Below are positions 1-7,801 of a DNA stretch of 55,393 nucleotides, piece by piece (within the stretch, counting starts at the first letter, position 1; every line of letters starts with the position of its first letter). Location: contig DPRS01000027.1 in NCBI GenBank assembly GCA_003537575.1, positions 3,973 through 59,365 on the forward strand, in the 5' to 3' direction. Origin of the DNA: Oxalobacteraceae bacterium. GTDB lineage: Bacteria; Pseudomonadota; Gammaproteobacteria; Burkholderiales; Burkholderiaceae_D. Made by a program: the position numbers and the translations under genes. Below the pieces are notes generated by a model, which worked only from the letters and a program-made list of their open reading frames with translations, had not been told where the DNA came from and did no database searches.

Positions 1-1763
1 AGGTCGGCCGGCGTTTCGGCGGCGCCGGCCGGTGCCGCATTGGTGCTATACAGCGCCAGCTTGGCCGGCGGAGCGTCGTTGAAGAAAGCCTTGGCCCAGT
101 CGAGGTTGGACATTTCCAGCGCCGAGGTGCGCTCACGCAGCACCGATTCCAGCGCGGTTTCCCAGCCGGCGTCGATGTGCAGCTTTTGCCACAGGCGCGG
201 CAGTTCGCCCAGTTCGTGCTTCTGCAGCCAGGGCTGCACCTTGCCTTGAGTCTGCACGCTTTCCTGCAACTGCTTCAGGGCGGCGAGGCGCGCTTCCAGC
301 TGGGCATTGGCGGCGGTTTCGGCATTCACCTGCGCCTGCGCGGCGCGGCGCTCTTCTTCCAGCTTCGGCTGCAGTTCCTGCGCGTCCTCCAGCAGGTGCT
401 GCGCTTCTTCCTGCGCCATCTGCTTTTCTTCCAGCTGCGCCTTCAGGTTGGCCAGATGCGTGCCGTCCGGCATGCTCATGCCATTCTTTTCCTGCGACAG
501 GCGCTCGCGCCGCACCGCCAGGCTGGAAAGGATGTTGGAGGCATTGCGCTGGTGCGCCGATTCCAGCTCGATCTGCTGCTGGACCTGCATGATCTTGCTG
601 CGCGATTCGGTGGATTTCAGCTGCGCTTCGCGCCAGGCTTGCTCCAGCGCCGGCAACGCCTCGTTCTGCTGCTGCGCGATCATCTGCGCTTGCTCGACGC
701 GCGCGGCCTGCTCTTCCAGCATCAGCTCGGCTTCGGCCTGCTCTTCCTGGTACTGGCTGCCCTGGCGCTGCCACTGATCGCGCTGCGCGGTGAGCGAATT
801 CAGTTGCGACTGCAAGCGGCTGCGCGATTCGATGACGAACTTGATCTGCGCTTCCAGGCTGCCGATCTCGGAGTTGGTCTGGTACAGGTGTCCTTGCGCC
901 TGGTGCATGCGGTCGCCGGCGCCATAATGCGCCTGGCGCATCTGTTCGAGTTCCAGCTCGACATGGCGCAGCTTGGCGGTCTGCTCTTCCAGGTCGGTCT
1001 GCGCCTTTTCAATGTCGCGGAAGACCTTTTCCTGTTCAGCCTTGGCTTCATTCTTGCGCAACAGCCACAGCAGTTTCTGCTTTTCTTCCTGGTCGGCCTG
1101 CAGCTGATGGAACTTGCGGGCCACTTCGGCCTGACCTTCCAGCTTTTCCAGGTTGGCGTTCAGCTCGCGCAGGATGTCTTCCACGCGCGTGAGATTTTCG
1201 CGGGTATCGTGCAACCGGTTCTCGGTTTCGCGCCGGCGCTCCTTGTACTTCGACACGCCGGCGGCTTCTTCGAGGAACACGCGCAGCTCTTCCGGGCGCG
1301 CCTCGATGATCCGCGAGATCATGCCCTGGCCGATGATGGCATAGGCGCGCGGCCCCAGTCCCGTGCCGAGGAAGATGTCCTGGATGTCGCGGCGGCGCAC
1401 CGCCTGGTTGTTGATGTAATAAGTGGAGGTGCCGTCGCGGGTCAGCGTGCGCTTGACGGCAATTTCGGCGAACTGGCTCCACTGCCCGGCGGCCTTGCCG
1501 TCGGCATTGTCGAACACCAGTTCGACCGAGGCGCGGCCGGCCGGCTTGCGATGCGTGGAACCATTAAAGATTACGTCCTGCATCGATTCGCCGCGCAGTT
1601 CCGACGCCTTGGATTCGCCCAGTACCCAGCGCACCGCATCGATGATGTTGGATTTGCCGCAACCGTTGGGGCCGACCACGCCGACCAGCTGCCCCGGCAC
1701 CTGGAAATGGGTGGGGTCGACGAAGGATTTGAAACCCGATAATTTAATGGATGTTAAACGCAC
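1..1763 (-). CDS. smc: Chromosome segregation ATPase SMC (N-terminal 587 residues, C-terminus outside window)
   Basis: This is the first half of the SMC condensin subunit, which organises and segregates the chromosome with ScpA and ScpB. Translation from a GTG at 1763 gives the typical SMC opening (MRLTSIKLSGFKSFVDPT). A Walker A loop GPNGCGKS follows near residue 32, and the aligned head-domain segments follow it. From about residue 170 to 500 the protein is a long Gln/Glu/Lys/Arg/Ala-rich coiled coil, and the last visible part enters the hinge. The frame is open throughout. The second coiled coil and the ABC signature and Walker B half lie beyond position 1. No strong Shine-Dalgarno sequence precedes the GTG, which was chosen because it matches the family's N-terminus exactly. 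It is divergent from dapC. Confidence 0.93.
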   Translation of the reverse strand, partial: MRLTSIKLSGFKSFVDPTHFQVPGQLVGVVGPNGCGKSNIIDAVRWVLGESKASELRGESMQDVIFNGSTHRKPAGRASVELVFDNADGKAAGQWSQFAEIAVKRTLTRDGTSTYYINNQAVRRRDIQDIFLGTGLGPRAYAIIGQGMISRIIEARPEELRVFLEEAAGVSKYKERRRETENRLHDTRENLTRVEDILRELNANLEKLEGQAEVARKFHQLQADQEEKQKLLWLLRKNEAKAEQEKVFRDIEKAQTDLEEQTAKLRHVELELEQMRQAHYGAGDRMHQAQGHLYQTNSEIGSLEAQIKFVIESRSRLQSQLNSLTAQRDQWQRQGSQYQEEQAEAELMLEEQAARVEQAQMIAQQQNEALPALEQAWREAQLKSTESRSKIMQVQQQIELESAHQRNASNILSSLAVRRERLSQEKNGMSMPDGTHLANLKAQLEEKQMAQEEAQHLLEDAQELQPKLEEERRAAQAQVNAETAANAQLEARLAALKQLQESVQTQGKVQPWLQKHELGELPRLWQKLHIDAGWETALESVLRERTSALEMSNLDWAKAFFNDAPPAKLALYSTNAAPAGAAETPAD

Positions 1764-1933
1764 GTTATCGACTTTATCCAATAAGATTCGACAAAATGAC
1801 CGCATCCGATGACCAGGCCCGCAGTCGGGCAAGGGCGATCCGGGCGGCGCGCAAGGGGCCAATCATATCATTGAAGAAGCGCCATTCCGCCATTTCGGCT
1901 TCCCGGGCGGCGGCCAGGCGGGAACATGGGCGG

Positions 1934-1939
1934 TATAAT
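1934..1939 (+). promoter_or_regulatory. Possible -10 element upstream of dapC
   Basis: A perfect TATAAT lies 61 bases before the dapC start in the 237-base divergent gap between smc and dapC. No good -35 hexamer is found at 16-18 bases, so this is a weak assignment. The rest of the gap shows no gene. Confidence 0.3.
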
Positions 1940-2000
1940 GTTGCACTTCCGTATGCGCTCAATTTTGTTGGCGTTTTGTTATCAATTCATTCCCGCCGCC

Positions 2001-3218
2001 GTGAATCCACTTTTAGACAAGCTGCAACCCTATCCTTTCGAAAAGCTGCGCAAGCTGTTTGCGGACGTGACGCCCAATTCGGCTTACTCCCCCATCAGCC
2101 TGGGCATTGGCGAACCCAAGCATGCCACCCCGACCTTCATCCGCCAGGCGCTGGCCGACAGCCTCGACGGCCTGGCCGCCTATCCGGCCACGGCCGGCAG
2201 CGAAGCCTTGCGCGCGGCGATTGCCGGCTGGCTGGAACGCCGCTACGGCTTGCCGCAACTGGATATCGCCACGCAGATTCTGCCGGTGTGCGGTTCACGC
2301 GAAGCCTTGTTCGCCTTGGCGCAGACGGTGGTCGATCCACAGAAAGGGAATGGCAATGCCCTGGTGGCGTGCCCGAACCCGTTCTATCAGATCTATGAGG
2401 GCGCGGCTTACCTGGCCGGCGCCGAGCCCTACTTCCTCAATTCCGACCCGGCGCGCAATTTCGCTCCCGATTACCGCAGCGTGCCGCCTGAGATCTGGGA
2501 GCGCGTGCAGCTGCTGTACCTGTGCTCGCCGGGCAATCCGACCGGCGCGGTGCTGACGCTGGACGACTGGAAAGAGCTGTTTGCCCTGTCCGACCGCTAT
2601 GGTTTCGTGATCGCTTCAGACGAATGCTATTCGGAGATCTACTTCAAGGACGAAGCTCCGCTGGGCGGCATGGAAGCCGCTTACAAGCTGGGTCGCGCAG
2701 GCTACCCGCGCCTGATTTCCTTCTCCAGCCTGTCCAAGCGCTCCAACGTGCCCGGGATGCGCTCGGGCTTTGTCGCCGGCGATGCAACGATCATTAAGAA
2801 ATTCCTGCTGTACCGCACCTACCACGGCAGCGCCATGAGCCCGGCTATCCAGTCGGCATCAATCGCTGCCTGGGACGACGAGACGCACGTGCAGGAAAAC
2901 CGCGCGAAGTACATCCAGAAATTCAGCAAAGTCACGCCGCTGCTGGCCGAGGTGCTGGATGTCGCCCTGCCGGATGCTGGCTTCTACCTGTGGGCAAAGG
3001 TCGACAAACTGGCGCCGATCTCCGATGTCGATTTCACCAAACGACTGTATGCCGAATATAATGTGACGGTCCTGCCGGGCAGCTACCTGGCGCGAGAGGC
3101 GCATGGCGTCAACCCTGGTCAAAACCGCATCCGCATGGCCCTGGTCGCGGAAACCGCGGAATGCCTGGAAGCCGCGCAGCGCATCGTCGAATTCACCCGC
3201 AAGCTGGCCGCCCATTGA
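2001..3218 (+). CDS. dapC: Succinyldiaminopimelate transaminase
   Basis: This is a PLP-dependent class I aminotransferase of 405 residues. It would transfer an amino group from glutamate to N-succinyl-2-amino-6-ketopimelate in the succinylase branch of lysine and meso-diaminopimelate synthesis in the cytoplasm. The Schiff-base lysine is K246 in SLSKRSNVPGMRSG, and the substrate and cofactor motifs SLGIGEPKHATP (residues 33-44) and CSPGNPTG (about 175-182) are present. The start is a GTG giving MNPLLDKLQPYPFEKL, the family's usual N-terminus. The frame stays open to 1926 but the extra residues look non-coding. dapD follows 31 bases downstream and dapE is 2.5 kb further on, which supports DapC rather than another aminotransferase of this family. 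Confidence 0.9.
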   Translation: MNPLLDKLQPYPFEKLRKLFADVTPNSAYSPISLGIGEPKHATPTFIRQALADSLDGLAAYPATAGSEALRAAIAGWLERRYGLPQLDIATQILPVCGSREALFALAQTVVDPQKGNGNALVACPNPFYQIYEGAAYLAGAEPYFLNSDPARNFAPDYRSVPPEIWERVQLLYLCSPGNPTGAVLTLDDWKELFALSDRYGFVIASDECYSEIYFKDEAPLGGMEAAYKLGRAGYPRLISFSSLSKRSNVPGMRSGFVAGDATIIKKFLLYRTYHGSAMSPAIQSASIAAWDDETHVQENRAKYIQKFSKVTPLLAEVLDVALPDAGFYLWAKVDKLAPISDVDFTKRLYAEYNVTVLPGSYLAREAHGVNPGQNRIRMALVAETAECLEAAQRIVEFTRKLAAH

Positions 3219-3249
3219 TTTTCCACCATTGAACAAGATAGATACCGAT

Positions 3250-4077
3250 ATGACTCAGCAACTGCAGCAAATCATCGAACAAGCCTGGGAAGACCGTGCC
3301 AATTTCTCGCCGAAATCCGCTCCCGCCGAAGTGCGCGACGCCGTCGCCCACGTGCTGGGCGAACTGGACCAGGGTACGCTGCGCGTGGCGCAGAAAGTCG
3401 AGGGCGCCTGGAACGTCAACCAGTGGATCAAGAAAGCCGTGCTGCTGTCCTTCCGCCTGGAAGACAATGCGCCGATGCCGGCCGGTGGCAGCATGCAGTT
3501 CTACGACAAGGTGCCGACCAAGTTCGCCAATTACACCGCCGAAGACTTCGCCAAGGGTGGCTTCCGCGTGGTGCCGCCGGCAGTGGCCCGCCGCGGCAGC
3601 TTCATCGGCAAGAACGTCGTGCTGATGCCGTCCTACGTCAACATCGGCGCCTATGTCGATGAAGGCGCGATGGTCGATACCTGGGCTACCGTCGGTTCCT
3701 GCGCGCAGATCGGCAAGAACGTCCACCTGTCCGGCGGCGTCGGCATCGGCGGCGTGCTGGAACCGATGCAGGCCAATCCGACCATCATCGAGGACAACTG
3801 CTTCATCGGCGCCCGTTCGGAAATCGTCGAAGGCGTGATCGTCGAGGAAAACTCGGTAATCTCGATGGGCGTGTACATCGGCCAGTCGACCAAGATCTAC
3901 GACCGTGCCACCGGTGAAGTCAGCTACGGACGTATCCCGGCCGGTTCGGTGGTGGTGTCCGGCAGCCTGCCCTCGGCCGACGGCAAGTACAGCCTGTACT
4001 GCGCCGTGATCGTCAAGCGCGTCGATGCCAAGACCCGCGCCAAGACCGGCATCAACGAATTGCTGCGCGACGCTTAA
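3250..4077 (+). CDS. dapD: 2,3,4,5-tetrahydropyridine-2,6-dicarboxylate N-succinyltransferase
   Basis: This enzyme of 275 residues uses succinyl-CoA to acylate tetrahydrodipicolinate, the step just before DapC in lysine and diaminopimelate synthesis. The N-terminal helical domain is followed by a left-handed beta-helix made of hexapeptide repeats. Visible repeat segments include GKNVVLMPSYVNIGAYVDEG and VGSCAQIGKNVHLSGG, then IIEDNCFIGARSEIVEG. Length and sequence are typical for the family. The start ATG lies 31 bases after dapC and the pair is almost certainly cotranscribed. A strong hairpin follows the gene at 4099-4124. Confidence 0.95.
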   Translation: MTQQLQQIIEQAWEDRANFSPKSAPAEVRDAVAHVLGELDQGTLRVAQKVEGAWNVNQWIKKAVLLSFRLEDNAPMPAGGSMQFYDKVPTKFANYTAEDFAKGGFRVVPPAVARRGSFIGKNVVLMPSYVNIGAYVDEGAMVDTWATVGSCAQIGKNVHLSGGVGIGGVLEPMQANPTIIEDNCFIGARSEIVEGVIVEENSVISMGVYIGQSTKIYDRATGEVSYGRIPAGSVVVSGSLPSADGKYSLYCAVIVKRVDAKTRAKTGINELLRDA

Positions 4078-4098
4078 TTTGTTGGCGTAGCTTGTTCG

Positions 4099-4124
4099 CG
4101 CGGCGCCGATTACGAGGCGCCGCG
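4099..4124 (+). terminator. Hairpin after dapD, possible terminator
   Basis: A perfect 9-bp stem, CGCGGCGCC with GGCGCCGCG, encloses an 8-base loop just after dapD. Only a weak T-rich tail (TATTTA) follows, so it may be a poor terminator or a processing or pausing hairpin before pilU. Confidence 0.45.
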
Positions 4125-4184
4125 TATTTATACCGGATCAGTTTTGTCGCCGTTGAATAATTAAAGCACCCCAGGGAGAACACC

Positions 4185-5315
4185 ATGGCAATGGAACGCT
4201 TGTTTCAGCTGATGCAGGAAAAATCCGCTTCCGACATGTTCATGGCGGTGAATTCGCCGATCCAGCTGAAAATCAACGGCAACATGATCCCGATTAACCA
4301 GCAAAAGCTGGACAATGGCGCCATCATGTCGCTGCTGGCGGAAGTGCTCTCGCCTGCCCAGCTCGATGAACTGGACCGCAACAACGAACTGAACCTCGGC
4401 ATCCCGGTGCCCGGCATCGGCAGCTTCCGCCTCTCGGCCTTCCGCCAGCGCGGCACGATTTCCACGGTATTCCGCTACATCCCCGGCACCATCCCGGAAC
4501 TGGAAACGCTGCACCTGCCGCCTGCCCTGGCCGACATCGTCAAGCAGAAACGCGGGTTGATCCTGGTTGTGGGCGCCACCGGCTCCGGCAAGTCGACCAC
4601 GATTGCGTCGATGCTGGACCATCGCAACGCTCAGATGGCGGGCCATATCCTGACCCTGGAAGACCCCATCGAATTCCTGTTCAAAAACAAGAAATCCATT
4701 GTCAACCAGCGCGAGATCGGCGTCGATTCGAGCAATCTGAATATCGCCCTGAAGAATGCCCTGCGCCAGGCGCCGGATGTGATCCTGATCGGCGAAATCC
4801 GCGACAAGGAAACCATGTCGGCGGCGCTGGCTTATGCCCAGTCAGGCCACCTGGTGGTGACTACCCTGCACGCTAACAACAGCTACCGGGCGCTCAACCG
4901 CATCATCGGCTTCTATCCACTGGAAACCCGCCAGGCCATGCTGCAGGACCTGGCTTCGACGGTGCTGGCGATCGTTTCGCAACGGCTGGTGCCGGCGACC
5001 AATGGCAAGCGCATCCCGGCAGTCGAAGTGCTGATGAACACCCGCCATATCGCCGAACTGATCGAGGAAGGCGAAATCGGCCAGATCAAGGATGCGATGG
5101 AAAAGAGCATGTCGCCCGGTTCGCAAACTTTTGAACAGGCGCTGCTCGGACTTATCAAGGAAGGCCTGATCACGCAGGACGAAGCCCTCGCCTACGCCGA
5201 CTCCGCCACCAACCTGTACTGGCTGCTGAACAATGAAGCCGCCGACAAGAGCATGAAGCAGGACGAGCAGAAGGACGATGGCGCCAGCTTCACCGAATTC
5301 ACCCTGAACGTCTGA
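4185..5315 (+). CDS. pilU: Type IV pilus retraction ATPase PilU
   Basis: This is a hexameric secretion-type ATPase of 376 residues. It works with PilT at the inner-membrane base of type IV pili to power retraction. Walker A is GATGSGKST at 130-138 and the Walker B region is DVILIGEIRD at 198-207. The segment HILTLEDPIEFLFKNKKSIV (154-173) and the start MAMERLFQLMQEKSASDMFM separate it from PilT. A good Shine-Dalgarno sequence (AGGGAGAA) precedes the ATG. No pilT is adjacent. The gene sits inside the dap cluster, 4 bases before the ArsC-like gene. The charged C-terminal tail after about residue 355 is typical of PilU. Confidence 0.92.
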   Translation: MAMERLFQLMQEKSASDMFMAVNSPIQLKINGNMIPINQQKLDNGAIMSLLAEVLSPAQLDELDRNNELNLGIPVPGIGSFRLSAFRQRGTISTVFRYIPGTIPELETLHLPPALADIVKQKRGLILVVGATGSGKSTTIASMLDHRNAQMAGHILTLEDPIEFLFKNKKSIVNQREIGVDSSNLNIALKNALRQAPDVILIGEIRDKETMSAALAYAQSGHLVVTTLHANNSYRALNRIIGFYPLETRQAMLQDLASTVLAIVSQRLVPATNGKRIPAVEVLMNTRHIAELIEEGEIGQIKDAMEKSMSPGSQTFEQALLGLIKEGLITQDEALAYADSATNLYWLLNNEAADKSMKQDEQKDDGASFTEFTLNV

Positions 5316-5319
5316 CTCC

Positions 5320-5676
5320 ATGAGCATTACTCTCTTCGGCATCGCCAACTGCGACACAGTCAAGAAAGCCCGCACCTGGCTGGAAGCGCACGGCATTTCC
5401 TATGTTTTCCACGACTTCAGGAAGGCTGGCATCAGCGCCGACCTGGTCGCGGGCTGGCTCAAGGATGTCGACTGGGAAGTGCTGGTCAATCGCAAAGGCA
5501 CCACCTGGCGCGGCCTGGATATCGCGCGCAAGGAAGCCATCGTGGATGTCGCCAGCGCCACCGCGCTGATGCTGGAGTCCCCCGCCATCGTCAAGCGCCC
5601 GGTGCTGCTCAAGGATGGCCGCGCCCACGTCGGCTTCAATGACGACCACTACCGACAAATTTTCGAGAAACCCTGA
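5320..5676 (+). CDS. ArsC/Spx-family reductase of the YffB type
   Basis: This is a small thioredoxin-fold protein of 118 residues. It starts MSITLFGIANCDTVKKARTW, with the single redox cysteine C11 in the loop where ArsC and Spx have theirs, and has the family's TTWRGL and KRPVLL motifs. YffB-type members resemble arsenate reductase but lack proven arsenate activity, and glutathione-dependent reduction is a guess from the family. It lies 4 bases after pilU and 4 bases before dapE, so translation of the three is probably coupled. The link to dapE is common in this group and hints at a housekeeping role, not arsenic resistance. Confidence 0.85.
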   Translation: MSITLFGIANCDTVKKARTWLEAHGISYVFHDFRKAGISADLVAGWLKDVDWEVLVNRKGTTWRGLDIARKEAIVDVASATALMLESPAIVKRPVLLKDGRAHVGFNDDHYRQIFEKP

Positions 5677-5680
5677 CCCC

Positions 5681-6808
5681 ATGAGCCAGACGCTCGCTCT
5701 TACTGAAGAATTGATCGCCCTGTCCTCCGTCACTCCGGAAGACAAGGGTTGCCAGGACCGCCTGGCCGAATTGCTGACCCCGCTCGGCTTTGCCTGCGAA
5801 ACCATCGCTTCCGGCGGCGTCACCAACTTGTGGGCGCGGCGCGGCACCGCGCAGCCGCTGCTGGTGTTCGCCGGCCACACCGACGTCGTGCCGACCGGCC
5901 CGTTGGAGAAATGGCAGTCGCATCCGTTTACGCCGACGCAACGCGACGGCAAGCTGTACGGACGCGGCGCCGCCGACATGAAGACCTCGATCGCCGCCAT
6001 GGTGGTGGCCGTGGAAGAATTCACGCAAGCACATCCGGACCACAAGGGCTCGATCGCGTTTCTCATTACCAGCGATGAGGAAGGCCCGGCCACCGACGGC
6101 ACTGTGATCGTGTGCGACAAGCTGAAAGCGCGCGGCGAACAGCTCGACTACTGCATCGTCGGCGAGCCGACTTCTGCCGACAAGCTCGGCGACATGATCA
6201 AGAATGGCCGCCGCGGCAGCATGTCCGGCAGGCTGGCAATCAAGGGCATCCAGGGACACATCGCCTACCCGCACCTGGCGCGTAACCCGATCCACCAGGC
6301 CGCCCCGGCGCTGGCCGAGCTGGCCGCGGAAAAATGGGATGATGGCAACGAGTATTACACGCCGACTTCCTGGCAAATGTCCAATATCCATGCCGGCACG
6401 GGAGCGACCAACGTCATTCCTGGTGAAGTGGTGGTCGATTTCAATTTCCGCTTTTCCACCGCCAGCACGGTGGAAGGCCTGCAGCAGCGCGTGCATGCCA
6501 TCCTCGACAGGCATGGCCTGGAATACGAGCTGCAATGGACCGTCGGCGGCCTGCCCTTCCTGACACCGCGCGGCACTCTCAGCGAAGCCCTTGGCCGCGC
6601 CATCCGCGAGGAAACCGGCGTCGATACCGAACTCTCGACCACCGGCGGCACCTCCGATGGCCGTTTCATCGCGCAGATCTGCCCGCAAGTGGTCGAATTC
6701 GGTCCGCCCAACGGCAGCATCCACAAGATCGACGAGCATATTGAATTGCGCTACATCGATCCGCTGAAAAATATCTACCGCAAGACGCTGGAAAACCTTT
6801 TGCTGTAA
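5681..6808 (+). CDS. dapE: Succinyl-diaminopimelate desuccinylase
   Basis: This zinc metallopeptidase-fold amidohydrolase (M20 family, 375 residues) removes succinate from N-succinyl-LL-diaminopimelate to give LL-diaminopimelate. The metal and catalytic residues are in place: H66 and D68 in GHTDVVP, D99 in GRGAADMK, and E133/E134 in TSDEEGPA. The C-terminal PPNGSIHKIDEH segment carries the last histidine ligand. The lid dimerisation domain occupies about residues 180-290. The start ATG lies 4 bases after the ArsC-like gene. Together with dapC and dapD upstream it completes three consecutive steps of the succinylase pathway. Confidence 0.95.
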   Translation: MSQTLALTEELIALSSVTPEDKGCQDRLAELLTPLGFACETIASGGVTNLWARRGTAQPLLVFAGHTDVVPTGPLEKWQSHPFTPTQRDGKLYGRGAADMKTSIAAMVVAVEEFTQAHPDHKGSIAFLITSDEEGPATDGTVIVCDKLKARGEQLDYCIVGEPTSADKLGDMIKNGRRGSMSGRLAIKGIQGHIAYPHLARNPIHQAAPALAELAAEKWDDGNEYYTPTSWQMSNIHAGTGATNVIPGEVVVDFNFRFSTASTVEGLQQRVHAILDRHGLEYELQWTVGGLPFLTPRGTLSEALGRAIREETGVDTELSTTGGTSDGRFIAQICPQVVEFGPPNGSIHKIDEHIELRYIDPLKNIYRKTLENLLL

Positions 6809-6842
6809 GTTTCGTCCAATCCAGTAACGCTGCATGCACTCT

Positions 6843-6862
6843 CCGCTTCATTCGCGAAGCGG
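6843..6862 (+). other. Short hairpin between dapE and prmB
   Basis: A 7-bp perfect stem, CCGCTTC with GAAGCGG, encloses a 6-base loop in the 93-base gap between dapE and prmB. No T-run follows, so it is not a clear terminator. It may modulate readthrough into prmB. Confidence 0.3.
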
Positions 6863-6901
6863 AAGAATCCATTAATCCAGGCAATTTTCCAAGCAATCTC
6901 C

Positions 6902-7801
6902 ATGACGCCCAACGATTTCTCCACCCTGCGCGACCTGCTGCGCCATGCCGTCAGCCGCTTCAACGGCGCCGGCGTATTCTTCGGTCACGGCAGCAGCAAT
7001 GCCTTCGACGAAGCCGCCTACCTGCTGCTGCATACGCTGAAACTGCCGCTGGACCAGCTCGAGCCCTTTCTTGACGCCCGCCTGCTGCCGGACGAAGTCG
7101 CCGCAGTGCTGCGCGTGATCGAACAGCGCGCCGGCGAACGGCTGCCGGCTGCCTACATCACCCGCGAAGCGTGGCTGGGCGAGTACAAGTTCTATGTCGA
7201 CGAACGCGTGATCGTGCCGCGCTCCTTCATCGCCGAATTGATTCCCTCGCAGTTTGCTCCCTGGGTAGTGGTGCCTGATGAAGTCACCGATATCCTTGAC
7301 CTGTGCACGGGTTCGGGCTGCCTGCCGGTCATGCTGGCGGACGCCTTCCCGCATGCGCGAATCGACGCGGTCGACATCTCCGCCGATGCTCTGGCTGTCG
7401 CTCAGCGCAATGTCAGCGATTATGGACTGCAAGACCGCATCACCCTGGTCGAATCCAACCTGTATGCCAGGCTGCCGCAAAAGAAGTACGACATCATCGT
7501 CAGCAATCCGCCCTATGTGAACGCCGACTCGATGACCAAGCTGCCGCAGGAATACCTGCGCGAGCCGCAACTGGCCCTGGCCGGCGGCGCCGACGGCATG
7601 GACCTGGTGCGAAGCATCGTCGCAGGTGCGGCCGAGCGCCTGAATCCGCAAGGCATCCTGGTGGTGGAAATCGGTAATGAGCGTGAACATGCCGAGGCCG
7701 CTTTCCCGGGCCTCGAACTGACCTGGCTATCGACTTCGGCCGGCGATGACATGGTATTCCTGCTGACCAAAGAACAATTGCAGGCAAAGAAAAAGAAATG
7801 A
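6902..7801 (+). CDS. prmB: Ribosomal protein L3 N5-glutamine methyltransferase PrmB
   Basis: This SAM-dependent methyltransferase of 299 residues modifies a glutamine of ribosomal protein L3. A helical N-terminal domain (1-95) precedes a Rossmann methyltransferase domain with SAM-binding motif DLCTGSGC at 133-140, the acidic DAVDIS strand end near 155-160, and the catalytic NPPY at 202-205. NPPY is shared by the glutamine methyltransferases HemK/PrmC and PrmB. The N-terminal sequence fits PrmB. The stop codon overlaps the start of the ABC-F gene by four bases (ATGA), so the two are translationally coupled. Confidence 0.9.
   Translation: MTPNDFSTLRDLLRHAVSRFNGAGVFFGHGSSNAFDEAAYLLLHTLKLPLDQLEPFLDARLLPDEVAAVLRVIEQRAGERLPAAYITREAWLGEYKFYVDERVIVPRSFIAELIPSQFAPWVVVPDEVTDILDLCTGSGCLPVMLADAFPHARIDAVDISADALAVAQRNVSDYGLQDRITLVESNLYARLPQKKYDIIVSNPPYVNADSMTKLPQEYLREPQLALAGGADGMDLVRSIVAGAAERLNPQGILVVEIGNEREHAEAAFPGLELTWLSTSAGDDMVFLLTKEQLQAKKKK

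Noticed and set aside
177..1742. Open frame of about 520 codons on the plus strand opposite smc
   Set aside because: smc is clear on the other strand by its Walker A and coiled coil. This frame is Leu/Arg/Gln-rich with no domain.
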